In this document: one piece after another, positions 18,210 through 26,335 of the stretch
Layout of the letters: every line of letters begins with the position of its first letter
How positions within the stretch are numbered: position 1 is the first letter of the stretch
Assembly (NCBI GenBank): GCA_032051265.1
Contig: DAMBYU010000009.1
Coordinates: 54,386-118,385 of the forward strand
Reading direction: 5' to 3'
From: Dryocola sp032051265
GTDB taxonomy: Bacteria; Pseudomonadota; Gammaproteobacteria; Enterobacterales; Enterobacteriaceae
Length of the DNA stretch: 64,000 nt
Program-made: the position numbers and the translations under genes
Notes under the pieces: model-generated
Told to the model about the DNA's origin: nothing
Databases searched by the model: none
Seen by the model: the letters and a program-made list of their open reading frames with translations, nothing else

Positions 18210-18904
18210 GAAGCGGACACCATCAGATATCCACGTCCACGTAACGTTTTAAACCATGGGTGCCCGTCTTTGCGATCCGGTAATTTACGGCGCAAATTGG
18301 AAATGTGCATGTCGATGGCGCGATCGAATGGCGTCAAACGCTTGCCTAAAACTTCCTGGCTTAAATGTTCACGCGAAACGACCTGGCCCAAATGCTGAGC
18401 TAACAGATACAGCAGGGTAAATTCTGTACCGGTTAAATCAAGCGCCTGGCCGTCAAAGCTGGCTTCCTGGCGGCCTGGATTGAGGTTTAAACCATCAACC
18501 TCCACCGTGGGTGAACCGTTGTCGCTATTTTGCTGCTGCTCGCTCCAGTGTGAACGGCGCAAAATAGCGCGTATGCGGGCCACCAGCTCACGATCGTTGA
18601 ACGGTTTAGGAAGATAGTCATCTGCGCCTAATTCGAGGCCAAGAACGCGGTCCAGCTCGCTTCCACGCGCGGTAAGCATAATGACAGGGGTCTGGTGTGT
18701 CTGGCGTAGCTCTTTCAAGGTGTCGATACCGTTTTTCTTTGGCATCATTACATCGAGCAATAACAGGTCAATGCTGTCGTCTAAAAGCTCTAACGCTTGT
18801 TCACCATCGTGCGCGACAAGTACGTTAAAACCTTCCATGTCGAGCAGTTCCTTTAACAGGGAAGTAAGCTCTCGGTCATCATCAACTAGCAGAATTTTAT
18901 TCAT
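18206..18904 (-). CDS. cpxR: Response regulator CpxR
   Basis: This 232-residue OmpR/PhoB-type regulator has an N-terminal receiver with phospho-acceptor Asp51 (LLLLDVMMP) and the acidic pair in VDDDRE. Its C-terminal winged-helix DNA-binding domain ends in LRGRGYLM. It activates envelope quality-control genes, including the divergent cpxP, through GTAAA-N5-GTAAA boxes, one of which lies in the shared 150-bp upstream region. This allows autoregulation of cpxRA as well as control of cpxP. Confidence 0.98.
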   Translation of the reverse strand: MNKILLVDDDRELTSLLKELLDMEGFNVLVAHDGEQALELLDDSIDLLLLDVMMPKKNGIDTLKELRQTHQTPVIMLTARGSELDRVLGLELGADDYLPKPFNDRELVARIRAILRRSHWSEQQQNSDNGSPTVEVDGLNLNPGRQEASFDGQALDLTGTEFTLLYLLAQHLGQVVSREHLSQEVLGKRLTPFDRAIDMHISNLRRKLPDRKDGHPWFKTLRGRGYLMVSAS

Positions 18905-18959
18905 TGTTAAATTACCTCCGAGGCAGAAATTACGTCATCAAGGCGCGCTAATCCATGAC

Positions 18960-18974
18960 TTTACGTTGTTTTAC
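18960..18974. promoter_or_regulatory. CpxR box between cpxR and cpxP
   Basis: TTTAC-GTTGT-TTTAC on the plus strand is the reverse complement of GTAAA-ACAAC-GTAAA, an exact match to the CpxR consensus GTAAA-N5-GTAAA. It lies about 80 bp before cpxP and about 55 bp before cpxR, suited to controlling both divergent transcripts. Confidence 0.9.
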
Positions 18975-19054
18975 ACCCCCTGACGCTAGTTTGCAGCGGA
19001 AATCGTAGACTGGCTCTCGTTGAATCGCAGCACACAAGAGTTCGGGAGCAAGTG

Positions 19055-19564
19055 ATGCGCAATGTTACCGCTGTCGTCATGGCCTCAACGCTGGCGCTCG
19101 TAACGCTAACCAGCCAGGCCGCAGGTTTATCGAGCAGCGATAACTGGCACTCTGGTGAAGAGCTTGCGAAGCGTAACAATGTTCAAAGCCATATGTTTGA
19201 CGGCATTAATTTAACTGAACAGCAACGCCAGCAGATGCGCGATCTGATGCAGCGTGCAAGGCATGATAGCCCACCTGTGAACGTTCGCGAAATGGAGGCC
19301 ATGCATAATCTGGTCACCGCAGAAAATTTTGACGAAACGGCTGTTCGTGCCCAGGCAGAAAAAATGGCACAAGAACAGGTTGCTCGCCAGGTTGAGATGG
19401 CAAAAGTACGCAACCAAATGTACCACCTGTTAACGCCTGAGCAGCAAGCCGTTTTGCATGACAAACACCAACAGCGCATGAATCAATTTCGTGAACTGGC
19501 GGATCTGCAACGGATGTCTTCGTTGCAGATACTGAGTAGCAGCAGTACCCGCAGTAACCAGTAA
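19055..19564 (+). CDS. cpxP: Periplasmic Cpx-pathway repressor/chaperone CpxP
   Basis: This 169-residue periplasmic protein has a cleavable signal peptide (about residues 1-22) and two LTxxQ motifs (LTEQQRQQM and LTPEQQAVL), the hallmark of the CpxP/Spy family of all-helical dimers. It inhibits CpxA and delivers misfolded pilins to DegP. I start at the ATG at 19055, with GGGAG at a good distance. A GTG immediately upstream is in frame but less likely. The mRNA 3' end doubles as the CpxQ small RNA. Confidence 0.96.
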   Translation: MRNVTAVVMASTLALVTLTSQAAGLSSSDNWHSGEELAKRNNVQSHMFDGINLTEQQRQQMRDLMQRARHDSPPVNVREMEAMHNLVTAENFDETAVRAQAEKMAQEQVARQVEMAKVRNQMYHLLTPEQQAVLHDKHQQRMNQFRELADLQRMSSLQILSSSSTRSNQ

Positions 19565-19572
19565 CAAACCTG

Positions 19573-19630
19573 TTTTCCTTGCCATAGACACCATCCCTGT
19601 CTTCCCCGCCTGACCAGGCGGGTTTTTTTT
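19573..19630 (+). ncRNA. cpxQ: CpxQ small RNA from the cpxP 3' UTR
   Basis: The 58 nt just after the cpxP stop begin TTTTCCTTGCCATAGACACC, continue CATCCCTGTCTTCCC and end in a GC-rich hairpin (CCCGCCT, loop GACC, AGGCGGG) with an eight-T tail. I recall the E. coli/Salmonella CpxQ, an Hfq-bound fragment cut by RNase E from cpxP mRNA, as having the same 5' half and length. CpxQ represses envelope protein mRNAs during Cpx stress. The hairpin also terminates cpxP. Confidence rests on sequence recall, not on a search. Confidence 0.88.
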
Positions 19631-19662
19631 GCCTGAGGGATCGGACGAATCCGCTATACTAG

Positions 19663-19680
19663 CCAACATTAAATTGTTGG
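19663..19680. promoter_or_regulatory. Palindrome overlapping the fieF promoter start
   Basis: CCAACA-TTAAAT-TGTTGG is a perfect 6-bp inverted repeat directly after a TATACT -10 candidate (19655-19660). Its right arm adjoins the GGAG Shine-Dalgarno of fieF. It could be an operator or an mRNA hairpin. I know of no assigned regulator for it. Confidence 0.4.
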
Positions 19681-19687
19681 AGCCCCT

Positions 19688-20590
19688 ATGAATCAACAAT
19701 ATGGGCAGTTAGTCAGCCGTGCGGCTATCGCTGCAACGGTGATGGCATCGCTGTTACTTTTGATTAAAATTTTCGCCTGGTGGTATACCGGTTCGGTCAG
19801 TATCCTGGCGGCGCTGGTTGATTCACTGGTGGATATTGCTGCGTCGCTGACGAACCTTCTTGTTGTGCGCTATTCGCTGCAGCCTGCAGACGAAGAGCAT
19901 ACTTTCGGGCACGGTAAAGCAGAATCGCTGGCGGCGCTGGCGCAAAGTATGTTTATTTCAGGTTCGGCTCTATTCCTGTTCTTAACCGGGATTCAGCACC
20001 TGGCTGCCCCAGAACCGATGAAACAGCCGCTTGTGGGTATCGTGGTCACCGTCATCGCGCTGATCAGCACCTTAATCCTCGTGACTTTTCAGCGTTGGGT
20101 GGTGCGAAAAACGCAAAGTCAGGCCGTTCGGGCGGATATGCTTCATTATCAGTCTGATGTTATGATGAACGGCGCGATTCTCATCGCGCTTGCGTTATCC
20201 TGGTATGGATGGCATCGCGCTGATGCCTTATTTGCGCTGGGAATAGGCGTCTATATTTTGTATAACGCGATTCGCATGGGCCATGAGGCCGTGCAGTCTC
20301 TTTTAGATCGCGCGTTACCGGATACTGAACATCAGGCCATTATCCATATCGTTACCTCATGGCCGGGCGTCAGAGGAGCGCACGATTTACGTACGCGGCA
20401 GTCAGGGCCGACCCGCTTTATTCAGCTTCATATCGAAATGGAAGACAATTTACCGCTGGTTCAGGCGCATATTATCGCTGAACAAGTGGAACAGGCGATC
20501 CTGCACCATTTCCCTGGGTCTGATGTGATCATTCACCAGGATCCCTGTTCGGTCGTTCCGTCGGAGCGGCAAGGGCATTTTGAGCTTTAG
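19688..20590 (+). CDS. fieF: Cation-efflux pump FieF (CDF family)
   Basis: This 300-residue inner-membrane Zn/Fe/Cd-proton antiporter has six transmembrane helices in the first 205 residues and a cytoplasmic C-terminal metal-sensing domain. The transport-site aspartates Asp45 and Asp49 (LVDSLVDIAASL) and the HYQSDV pair in TM5 form the tetrahedral metal site. The FGHGKAESLAAL signature follows TM2. It lies between cpxP and pfkA as in E. coli. A palindrome overlaps its promoter region. Confidence 0.97.
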   Translation: MNQQYGQLVSRAAIAATVMASLLLLIKIFAWWYTGSVSILAALVDSLVDIAASLTNLLVVRYSLQPADEEHTFGHGKAESLAALAQSMFISGSALFLFLTGIQHLAAPEPMKQPLVGIVVTVIALISTLILVTFQRWVVRKTQSQAVRADMLHYQSDVMMNGAILIALALSWYGWHRADALFALGIGVYILYNAIRMGHEAVQSLLDRALPDTEHQAIIHIVTSWPGVRGAHDLRTRQSGPTRFIQLHIEMEDNLPLVQAHIIAEQVEQAILHHFPGSDVIIHQDPCSVVPSERQGHFEL

Positions 20591-20655
20591 TTTTTCGTTT
20601 AGTAAAGCAGACATGGGCGGCATTTTATGGGTACATTACCGCCGTTTGGCCTGAC

Positions 20656-20669
20656 CTGAATCAATTCAG
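20656..20669. promoter_or_regulatory. Probable Cra (FruR) operator upstream of pfkA
   Basis: CTGAATCAATTCAG is an imperfect palindrome resembling the Cra consensus TGAAACGTTTCA. It lies about 107 bp before the pfkA ATG. Cra repression of pfkA is established in E. coli. The assignment here is by motif and position. Confidence 0.6.
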
Positions 20670-20775
20670 CTGGAAGCGGTTGTTATACTATTTGCAGCAG
20701 AGTCGAAGCCTCGGTTTGCCCGCGGGCTGTTTCCGGCAACAGGATTAATTTTGCATTCAAAGTTCAGAGGTAGTC

Positions 20776-21738
20776 ATGATCAAAAAAATTGGTGTGTTGA
20801 CGAGTGGCGGTGATGCGCCGGGCATGAACGCCGCGATTCGTGGTGTGGTTCGTGCGGCATTATCCGAAGGTCTGGAAGTAGCTGGTATTTATGATGGCTA
20901 TCTCGGTTTATATGAAGATCGCATGATCAACCTGGACCGCTACAGCGTGTCCGATATGATCAACCGTGGTGGCACCTTCCTGGGCTCCGCTCGTTTCCCG
21001 GAATTCCGCGAAGAACACGTTCGCGGCGTGGCTATTGAGAACATGAAAAAGCGTGGTATCGACGCGCTGGTTGTTATCGGTGGTGACGGCTCCTATATGG
21101 GGGCCAAGCGCCTGACTGAGATGGGCTTCCCATGCATCGGTCTGCCGGGAACTATCGACAACGACGTAGCGGGTACTGACTACACCATCGGTTATTTCAC
21201 CGCGCTTGAAACCGTTGTTGAAGCGATTGACCGCCTGCGTGACACCTCTTCTTCCCATCAGCGTATCTCCATCGTTGAAGTGATGGGCCGCTACTGTGGC
21301 GACCTGACCCTGGCGGCGGCTATCGCCGGCGGCTGTGAGTTTATCGTCCTGCCGGAAGTGGAGTTCAGCCAGGAAGACCTGGTCGCTGAGATCAAAGCGG
21401 GTATCGCGAAAGGTAAAAAACACGCCATTGTAGCCATCACCGAGCACATCTGTGATATCGATGAGCTGGCAAACTATATCGAAACCGAAACTGGCCGTGA
21501 AACCCGCGCAACCGTGCTGGGCCATATCCAGCGCGGCGGTTCACCGGTCGCCTATGACCGTATCCTGGCTTCCCGTATGGGCGCTTACGCCATTGAGCTG
21601 CTGCTGCAAGGCTACGGCGGCCGCTGCGTAGGTATTCAGAACGAAAAAATGGTTCACCACGACATCATTGATGCTATCGAGAACATGAAGCGTCCATTCA
21701 AAGGTGACTGGCTGGACTGCGCTAAAAAGCTGTACTGA
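20776..21738 (+). CDS. pfkA: 6-phosphofructokinase I
   Basis: This 320-residue ATP-dependent enzyme catalyses the committed step of glycolysis, fructose 6-phosphate to fructose 1,6-bisphosphate. GVLTSGGDAPGMNAA at the N-terminus binds ATP. LPGTIDNDVAGTDYTIG contains the catalytic aspartate, and VEVMGRYCGDLTL and GHIQRGGSP are sugar-phosphate and effector segments. The length equals the E. coli enzyme. It forms a single-gene unit with a Cra-type operator upstream and a terminator downstream. Confidence 0.98.
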   Translation: MIKKIGVLTSGGDAPGMNAAIRGVVRAALSEGLEVAGIYDGYLGLYEDRMINLDRYSVSDMINRGGTFLGSARFPEFREEHVRGVAIENMKKRGIDALVVIGGDGSYMGAKRLTEMGFPCIGLPGTIDNDVAGTDYTIGYFTALETVVEAIDRLRDTSSSHQRISIVEVMGRYCGDLTLAAAIAGGCEFIVLPEVEFSQEDLVAEIKAGIAKGKKHAIVAITEHICDIDELANYIETETGRETRATVLGHIQRGGSPVAYDRILASRMGAYAIELLLQGYGGRCVGIQNEKMVHHDIIDAIENMKRPFKGDWLDCAKKLY

Positions 21739-21754
21739 TTGCGCCTTCACCATG

Positions 21755-21777
21755 AGCCGGGGAGACCCGGCTTTTTT
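21755..21777 (+). terminator. Terminator of pfkA
   Basis: AGCCGGG, loop GAGA, CCCGGCT followed by a run of Ts lies 17 bp after the pfkA stop. Confidence 0.92.
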
Positions 21778-21886
21778 ATGCAGCACTATATTTCCAATAA
21801 TTATAACCAATCTTTTTTTATTCTTTAATCAATGGTTAAGTTTCTGGCAGGCTGGGTTCATCAGACTACATATAAGCGAGCATATG

Positions 21887-22876
21887 ATGAACAAGTGGGG
21901 AGTGGGATTAACTTTACTTTTGGCCTCTGGCAGCGTCCTGGCGAAAGACATTCAGTTACTTAACGTCTCTTACGATCCGACGCGTGAACTGTACGAAGAG
22001 TACAACAAGGCTTTTAGCGCGCACTGGAAACAGCAAACCGGCGACAATGTAGTGGTGCGTCAGTCTCACGGTGGCTCAGGTAAACAAGCGACTTCGGTGA
22101 TCAATGGCATTGAAGCAGACGTTGTTACCCTTGCGCTGGCTTACGATGTCGATGCCATTGCTGAGCGTGGCCGCATTGATAAAAACTGGATCAAACGCCT
22201 GCCTGATAACTCAGCGCCATACACCTCCACTATCGTGTTCCTGGTGCGCAAAGGTAACCCGAAACAGATTCATGACTGGAACGATCTGATTAAACCAGGC
22301 GTTTCCGTTATTACCCCGAATCCAAAAAGCTCCGGTGGTGCCCGCTGGAATTATCTCGCTGCGTGGGGCTACGCTCTGCATCACAACAATAACGATCGGG
22401 CCAAAGCACAGGCATTCGTCAAGGCGCTGTTTAAAAATGTTGAAGTGCTGGATTCTGGCGCCCGTGGCTCAACTAACACCTTCGTGGAGCGCGGCATTGG
22501 GGATGTGCTAATCGCCTGGGAAAACGAAGCGTTGCTGGCAACTAACGCACTGGGCAAAGATAAGTTTGAAATTATCACCCCAGGCGAGTCTATCCTTGCC
22601 GAGCCTACCGTTTCTGTTGTCGATAAAGTGGTTAAGAAGAAAGAGACGCAGAAAGTCGCTGAAGCGTATCTGAAATATCTTTATTCCCCGGAAGGGCAGG
22701 AAATCGCCGCGAAGAATTACTATCGCCCGCGTAATGCGGACGTAGCGAAGAAATATGAAAACACCTTTCCGAAGCTGAAACTCTATACCATTGACGAAGA
22801 GTTCGGTGGCTGGGCGAAAGCTCAGAAAGAGCATTTCTCAAACGGCGGCACCTTCGATCAAATCAGCAAGCGTTAA
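21887..22876 (+). CDS. sbp: Periplasmic sulfate-binding protein
   Basis: This 329-residue periplasmic receptor for the CysTWA sulfate/thiosulfate ABC importer has a 19-20 residue signal peptide ending SVLA and then KDIQLLNVSYDPTRELY, the family signature. SHGGSGKQA and the SSGGARWNYLAAWGYA and DSGARGSTNTF segments line the sulfate-binding cleft. Two ATGs are adjacent (21884 and 21887). I use the second, which gives the usual MNKWGVGL start. It stands alone with its own terminator. CysB control is expected, but I could not pick out a site. Confidence 0.97.
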   Translation: MNKWGVGLTLLLASGSVLAKDIQLLNVSYDPTRELYEEYNKAFSAHWKQQTGDNVVVRQSHGGSGKQATSVINGIEADVVTLALAYDVDAIAERGRIDKNWIKRLPDNSAPYTSTIVFLVRKGNPKQIHDWNDLIKPGVSVITPNPKSSGGARWNYLAAWGYALHHNNNDRAKAQAFVKALFKNVEVLDSGARGSTNTFVERGIGDVLIAWENEALLATNALGKDKFEIITPGESILAEPTVSVVDKVVKKKETQKVAEAYLKYLYSPEGQEIAAKNYYRPRNADVAKKYENTFPKLKLYTIDEEFGGWAKAQKEHFSNGGTFDQISKR

Positions 22877-22883
22877 TTCAGAT

Positions 22884-22903
22884 GGCCCCCTTCGGGGCCC
22901 TTT
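22884..22903 (+). terminator. Terminator of sbp
   Basis: GGCCCC, loop CTTC, GGGGCC is followed by CTTTC just after the sbp stop. The T-run is short. Confidence 0.7.
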
Positions 22904-22982
22904 CATTACGGGTCATTGCCAGCAAAATTTACATTATTACCGCTCCGCCGTAGACTGCTGAAAAATTCTACAGGAGACAGGT

Positions 22983-24287
22983 ATGTCGCACTGGTTAACC
23001 CATCCTTTGTTTCTCCCCACGCTGATTATTCTTGTCACCATCACGCTCTGGGCTACGTCCGCACTTCCTGAATATCTTACGGCGCTGCTGTTTTTTGCTG
23101 TAGCAATGGTGGCAAAAATCGCTCCGGCCGAAATTATTTTCAGCGGATTTGCCTCTTCAGCTTTCTGGCTGGTATTCAGCGGATTTGTACTGGGAGTCGC
23201 GATCCGCAAAACCGGCCTTGCGGATCGGGCTGCAAGTGTAATTTCTGCAAGCCTGACAGATTCCTGGGTGCGGATGGTCGGGAGCGTGGTATTACTCAGC
23301 TATGCGCTCGCTTTTGTCATGCCTTCAAATATGGGACGCATCGCTCTGCTGATGCCGATTGTGGCGGCGATGGCGAAACGCTCCGGTATTGTAGATGGGA
23401 CACGGGCCTGGTTTGGCCTGGCGCTGGCCGTCGGCTTCGGTACTTTCCAGCTCTCCGCCACGATCCTGCCTGCCAATGTGCCTAATCTGGTAATGAGCGG
23501 GGCGGCTGAAGGCGCTTATGGCCTTCACCTTAACTATCTGCCTTATCTCTGGCTGCACACGCCGGTGCTCGGGATTTTAAAAGGGCTGATTCTCATCGGC
23601 CTGATTTGCTGGCTCTTTCCCGGCAAGCCTCATGCTGCCGATAAAATTGACCGACCTGGTCCCATGAGCGGTGATGAGAAACGCCTGGCCTGGCTGCTTG
23701 CGGCGGTATTGGCGCTTTGGGTTAGTGAAAGTCTGCACAGCATTGGTCCGGCCTGGGTGGGGCTTGTCGCCGCCTGTATTACGCTGCTGCCGCGCATTGG
23801 TTTTATTACCAGTGAAGAATTTGCAAGCGGGGTTAATGTCCGTACCTGCTTTTATGTAGCAGGAATTCTGGCTTTGGCATCCACGGTGACGGAAACCGGG
23901 CTGGGCGGCGTGGTGGGGGAAAAGTTACTCGCCGTAATGCCGCTTGATGTCGATCGTCCGTTTACCAGTTTTGTCGCTCTGACAGGCATCACCAGCCTGC
24001 TTAATTTCATTGTTACGGCAAACGGTGTTCCGGCGCTCTATACCACCTTTGCAGAAAGTTTTTCGCAGGCAACAGGTTTCCCGCTGTTATCGGTGATTAT
24101 GGTGCAGGTTCTGGGATATTCAACGCCGCTGTTGCCGTATATGGCTTCGCCAATCGTGGTAGCAATGGCGTTAGGGAAAGTGCCTGCAAAAGATGGGCTG
24201 AAGCTCTGCCTGGCGCTGGCGCTGGCGACGTTTGTGGTGTTGATGCCGCTGGATTACGGCTGGTTCAGGCTGACTGGCATGCTATAA
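22983..24287 (+). CDS. SLC13/DASS-family anion permease (substrate unknown)
   Basis: This 434-residue inner-membrane protein has about 11-12 hydrophobic helices through its whole length. It resembles the divalent anion:sodium symporter (SLC13) group: MPSNMGRIALLMPIVAAMAKRSG and LPANVPNLVMSGAA in the first repeat, and NFIVTANGVPALYTT in the second, correspond to the paired Ser-Asn-Thr-like hairpin loops that bind sodium and carboxylate or sulfate. It lies right after sbp and before convergent tpiA, where E. coli has cdh. A role in sulfate uptake is possible from proximity, but di- or tricarboxylates are equally plausible. It has its own upstream gap of about 80 bp with an AGGAGA-type ribosome site. 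Confidence 0.8.
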   Translation: MSHWLTHPLFLPTLIILVTITLWATSALPEYLTALLFFAVAMVAKIAPAEIIFSGFASSAFWLVFSGFVLGVAIRKTGLADRAASVISASLTDSWVRMVGSVVLLSYALAFVMPSNMGRIALLMPIVAAMAKRSGIVDGTRAWFGLALAVGFGTFQLSATILPANVPNLVMSGAAEGAYGLHLNYLPYLWLHTPVLGILKGLILIGLICWLFPGKPHAADKIDRPGPMSGDEKRLAWLLAAVLALWVSESLHSIGPAWVGLVAACITLLPRIGFITSEEFASGVNVRTCFYVAGILALASTVTETGLGGVVGEKLLAVMPLDVDRPFTSFVALTGITSLLNFIVTANGVPALYTTFAESFSQATGFPLLSVIMVQVLGYSTPLLPYMASPIVVAMALGKVPAKDGLKLCLALALATFVVLMPLDYGWFRLTGML

Positions 24288-24313
24288 AAAAGGCTCCGCT
24301 TGCGGAGCCTTTT
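24286..24313. terminator. Bidirectional terminator between the SLC13 gene and tpiA
   Basis: GGCTCCGC, loop TT, GCGGAGCC is flanked by an A-run that overlaps the permease stop codon and by a T-run. It can serve both convergent genes. Confidence 0.9.
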
Positions 24314-24329
24314 CACATTCCTGCGTTAA

Positions 24330-25097
24330 TTACGCTTTTTTAGCTTCAGCAGCAGCTTTAACGATAACCGCGAAAGCGTCAGCTTTCAGGGAAGCGCCGC
24401 CAACCAGCGCGCCGTCGATATCCGGCTGCGTAAACAGCTCGGCTGCGTTTTTATCATTAACGGAACCGCCGTACTGGATGATGACTTGTTCAGCTACTTT
24501 CGCATCGGCTTTGGCAATGTGATCGCGGATGAATTTATGAACGGCCTGAGCCTGAGCTGGAGTTGCTGACTTGCCAGTACCGATTGCCCAAACTGGTTCG
24601 TAAGCGATAACCACGCCTTCGAAAGCTGCGGCACCCTGAGTTTTCAGAACGGCATCGAGCTGACGAGCACAAACTTCTTCAGTTTTACCCGCTTCGTTTT
24701 CCGCTTCGGTTTCGCCGATGCACAGAACTGGTGTCAGGCCGACTTCTTTTAGCACAGCGAATTTTTTCGCAATCAGTTCGTCAGATTCAGCGTGATAAGT
24801 ACGACGCTCGGAGTGACCGATGATGATGTATTTAGCACCGATATCTTTGAGCATCTCGGCCGAGACTTCACCGGTGAATGCGCCAGACAGGTTAACGTCA
24901 ACGTTCTGGGCACCAAGCACAATATGGCTACCGGACGCTGCATGTTTTGCAAGGTCCAGGTACATGGCAGGAGGGGCAATCGCTACGCCGCAACCGTCAA
25001 CGCCAGCCAGTTCTTTGCGCAGGCCGGCGATCAGCTCGTTAACCATGTGCTTGCTGCCGTTCAGTTTCCAGTTACCCATCACTAAAGGATGTCGCAT
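24330..25097 (-). CDS. tpiA: Triosephosphate isomerase
   Basis: This 255-residue TIM-barrel enzyme interconverts dihydroxyacetone phosphate and glyceraldehyde 3-phosphate. Lys11 in MGNWKLNG, His95 in IIIGHSERR and the glutamate of VIAYEPVWAIGTG are the catalytic residues. YGGSVN and GALVGGASL form the phosphate grip. The start at 25097 (MRHPLVMGNW) matches the family. An ATG seven codons upstream is not conserved. Confidence 0.99.
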   Translation of the reverse strand: MRHPLVMGNWKLNGSKHMVNELIAGLRKELAGVDGCGVAIAPPAMYLDLAKHAASGSHIVLGAQNVDVNLSGAFTGEVSAEMLKDIGAKYIIIGHSERRTYHAESDELIAKKFAVLKEVGLTPVLCIGETEAENEAGKTEEVCARQLDAVLKTQGAAAFEGVVIAYEPVWAIGTGKSATPAQAQAVHKFIRDHIAKADAKVAEQVIIQYGGSVNDKNAAELFTQPDIDGALVGGASLKADAFAVIVKAAAEAKKA

Positions 25098-25203
25098 TTT
25101 ATTTCTCCAGGGGGTCAAGCAATAAGGAATGGCTGCCTTCAGGCAGCGTGGTCTGTGAAACAGTATAGAGACTCAACAGGTGAAAGGCTTTGCTTTTTGT
25201 CAT

Positions 25204-25803
25204 TTAATCACCGTTGTTTAGCGCTTCAGAAAGCGCTAGCTTAATCGGTTCAACAGCGAAGGTTAGCCCCTTTTCGCCGTTGTCTGCCACCACATATCGA
25301 ATCGCACCTTCCGTCTGCGCAAAGTAGCGTTTGTTTTTCCCGGCGCTCAGCAATTTGTTCATTCTTTCCAGGCTTTGCTGTTTAGAAAATGTCGGGGTGA
25401 AACTGCGAAGCAGGGCGATCATGTACTCCATCGCTCTGGCGCGGGCCGCTTTCTGTTCGGGTCCCTGAATAGGCAGCCACGTCATCTGGATAGATTTGAT
25501 TTTTAACGTGCCGCGCTCCAGCGCCGTGGAGGCATAAAGATTTTCGTTGATCTTGCTGGCCGCCCGCGTCAGGTTCGCCTTATCCCGGCTGGAGTCGATG
25601 GCGCGGAATTCATCGATCGGCAGCTTCGGGTTATCGATATTAAATTTTTCGCGAAACTGCGTGATCGTCAGATCAAACGTGGGCGAGCCCGGCAGTAAAT
25701 AAGGCGCGGCAGGTAAGCCAGGCGGCGTCTCCGAAGGCGGATCTGCCCGGCTCACCGCAACGGGCAGCGCGATCAGCACAAGGGTGCAGAGCAGATATTT
25801 CAT
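25204..25803 (-). CDS. yiiQ: DUF1454 family periplasmic protein YiiQ
   Basis: This 199-residue protein of unknown function has a signal peptide of about 19-20 residues (ends AVSRA) and a soluble domain matching the YiiQ/DUF1454 family as I remember it. The start at 25803 gives the family length and has a good AGGAGA ribosome site. It lies between tpiA and yiiR, as in E. coli, and is divergent from yiiR. Nothing in the sequence points to a catalytic role. Confidence 0.9.
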   Translation of the reverse strand: MKYLLCTLVLIALPVAVSRADPPSETPPGLPAAPYLLPGSPTFDLTITQFREKFNIDNPKLPIDEFRAIDSSRDKANLTRAASKINENLYASTALERGTLKIKSIQMTWLPIQGPEQKAARARAMEYMIALLRSFTPTFSKQQSLERMNKLLSAGKNKRYFAQTEGAIRYVVADNGEKGLTFAVEPIKLALSEALNNGD

Positions 25804-25914
25804 CAACAACTTCTCCTGTGATTCATGGCACTGATTAAATCGGCAATCCGTTGGCTTGTCAAAACCCGGCACAGCCAGGGTACACTACGCCACAAAACTT
25901 ATAAGGACCTTATC

Positions 25915-26334
25915 ATGACCATACAGCTTTGGCTGTTCTCTTTTAAAGGGCGCATTGGGCGTCGCGATTTTTGGATTTGGATTGGCGTCTGGATTGCCGG
26001 TCTGGCGATTTTATTTACCCTGGCCGGGGCAAAAATTATGCCTTATTCGACCGCCGGATTCTTTTTATCGGGGTCATTGATTCCCACGGCTGCGGTTATC
26101 GTCAAACGCCTGCACGATCGTAATAAGAAAGGCTGGTGGGCGCTGCTGTTTATCCCGGCGTGGTTGCTTCTGGCGGGTAACTGGGAAGTTTTCGGAAGCG
26201 TGGCGCAGTGGGGGCTGGGGCGCTTCATCCCGACGCTGATTCTGGTGATGATGATCATGGACCTGGGCGCGTTTGTCGGCACCCAGGGCGAGAACAGATT
26301 CGGCAAAGATACAAGCGAAGTAAAATACCGCTGA
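25915..26334 (+). CDS. yiiR: DUF805 family inner-membrane protein YiiR
   Basis: This 139-residue protein has about four hydrophobic segments and the DUF805 start pattern (FKGRIGRRDFWIW) plus the RLHDRNKKGWWAL loop between helices. The function is unknown. I start at ATG 25915 after AAGGACCTTATC. The frame extends 30 codons upstream over the yiiQ promoter region and is not conserved. It is convergent with fpr, with one base between the two stop codons. Confidence 0.9.
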   Translation: MTIQLWLFSFKGRIGRRDFWIWIGVWIAGLAILFTLAGAKIMPYSTAGFFLSGSLIPTAAVIVKRLHDRNKKGWWALLFIPAWLLLAGNWEVFGSVAQWGLGRFIPTLILVMMIMDLGAFVGTQGENRFGKDTSEVKYR

Positions 26335-26335
26335 A

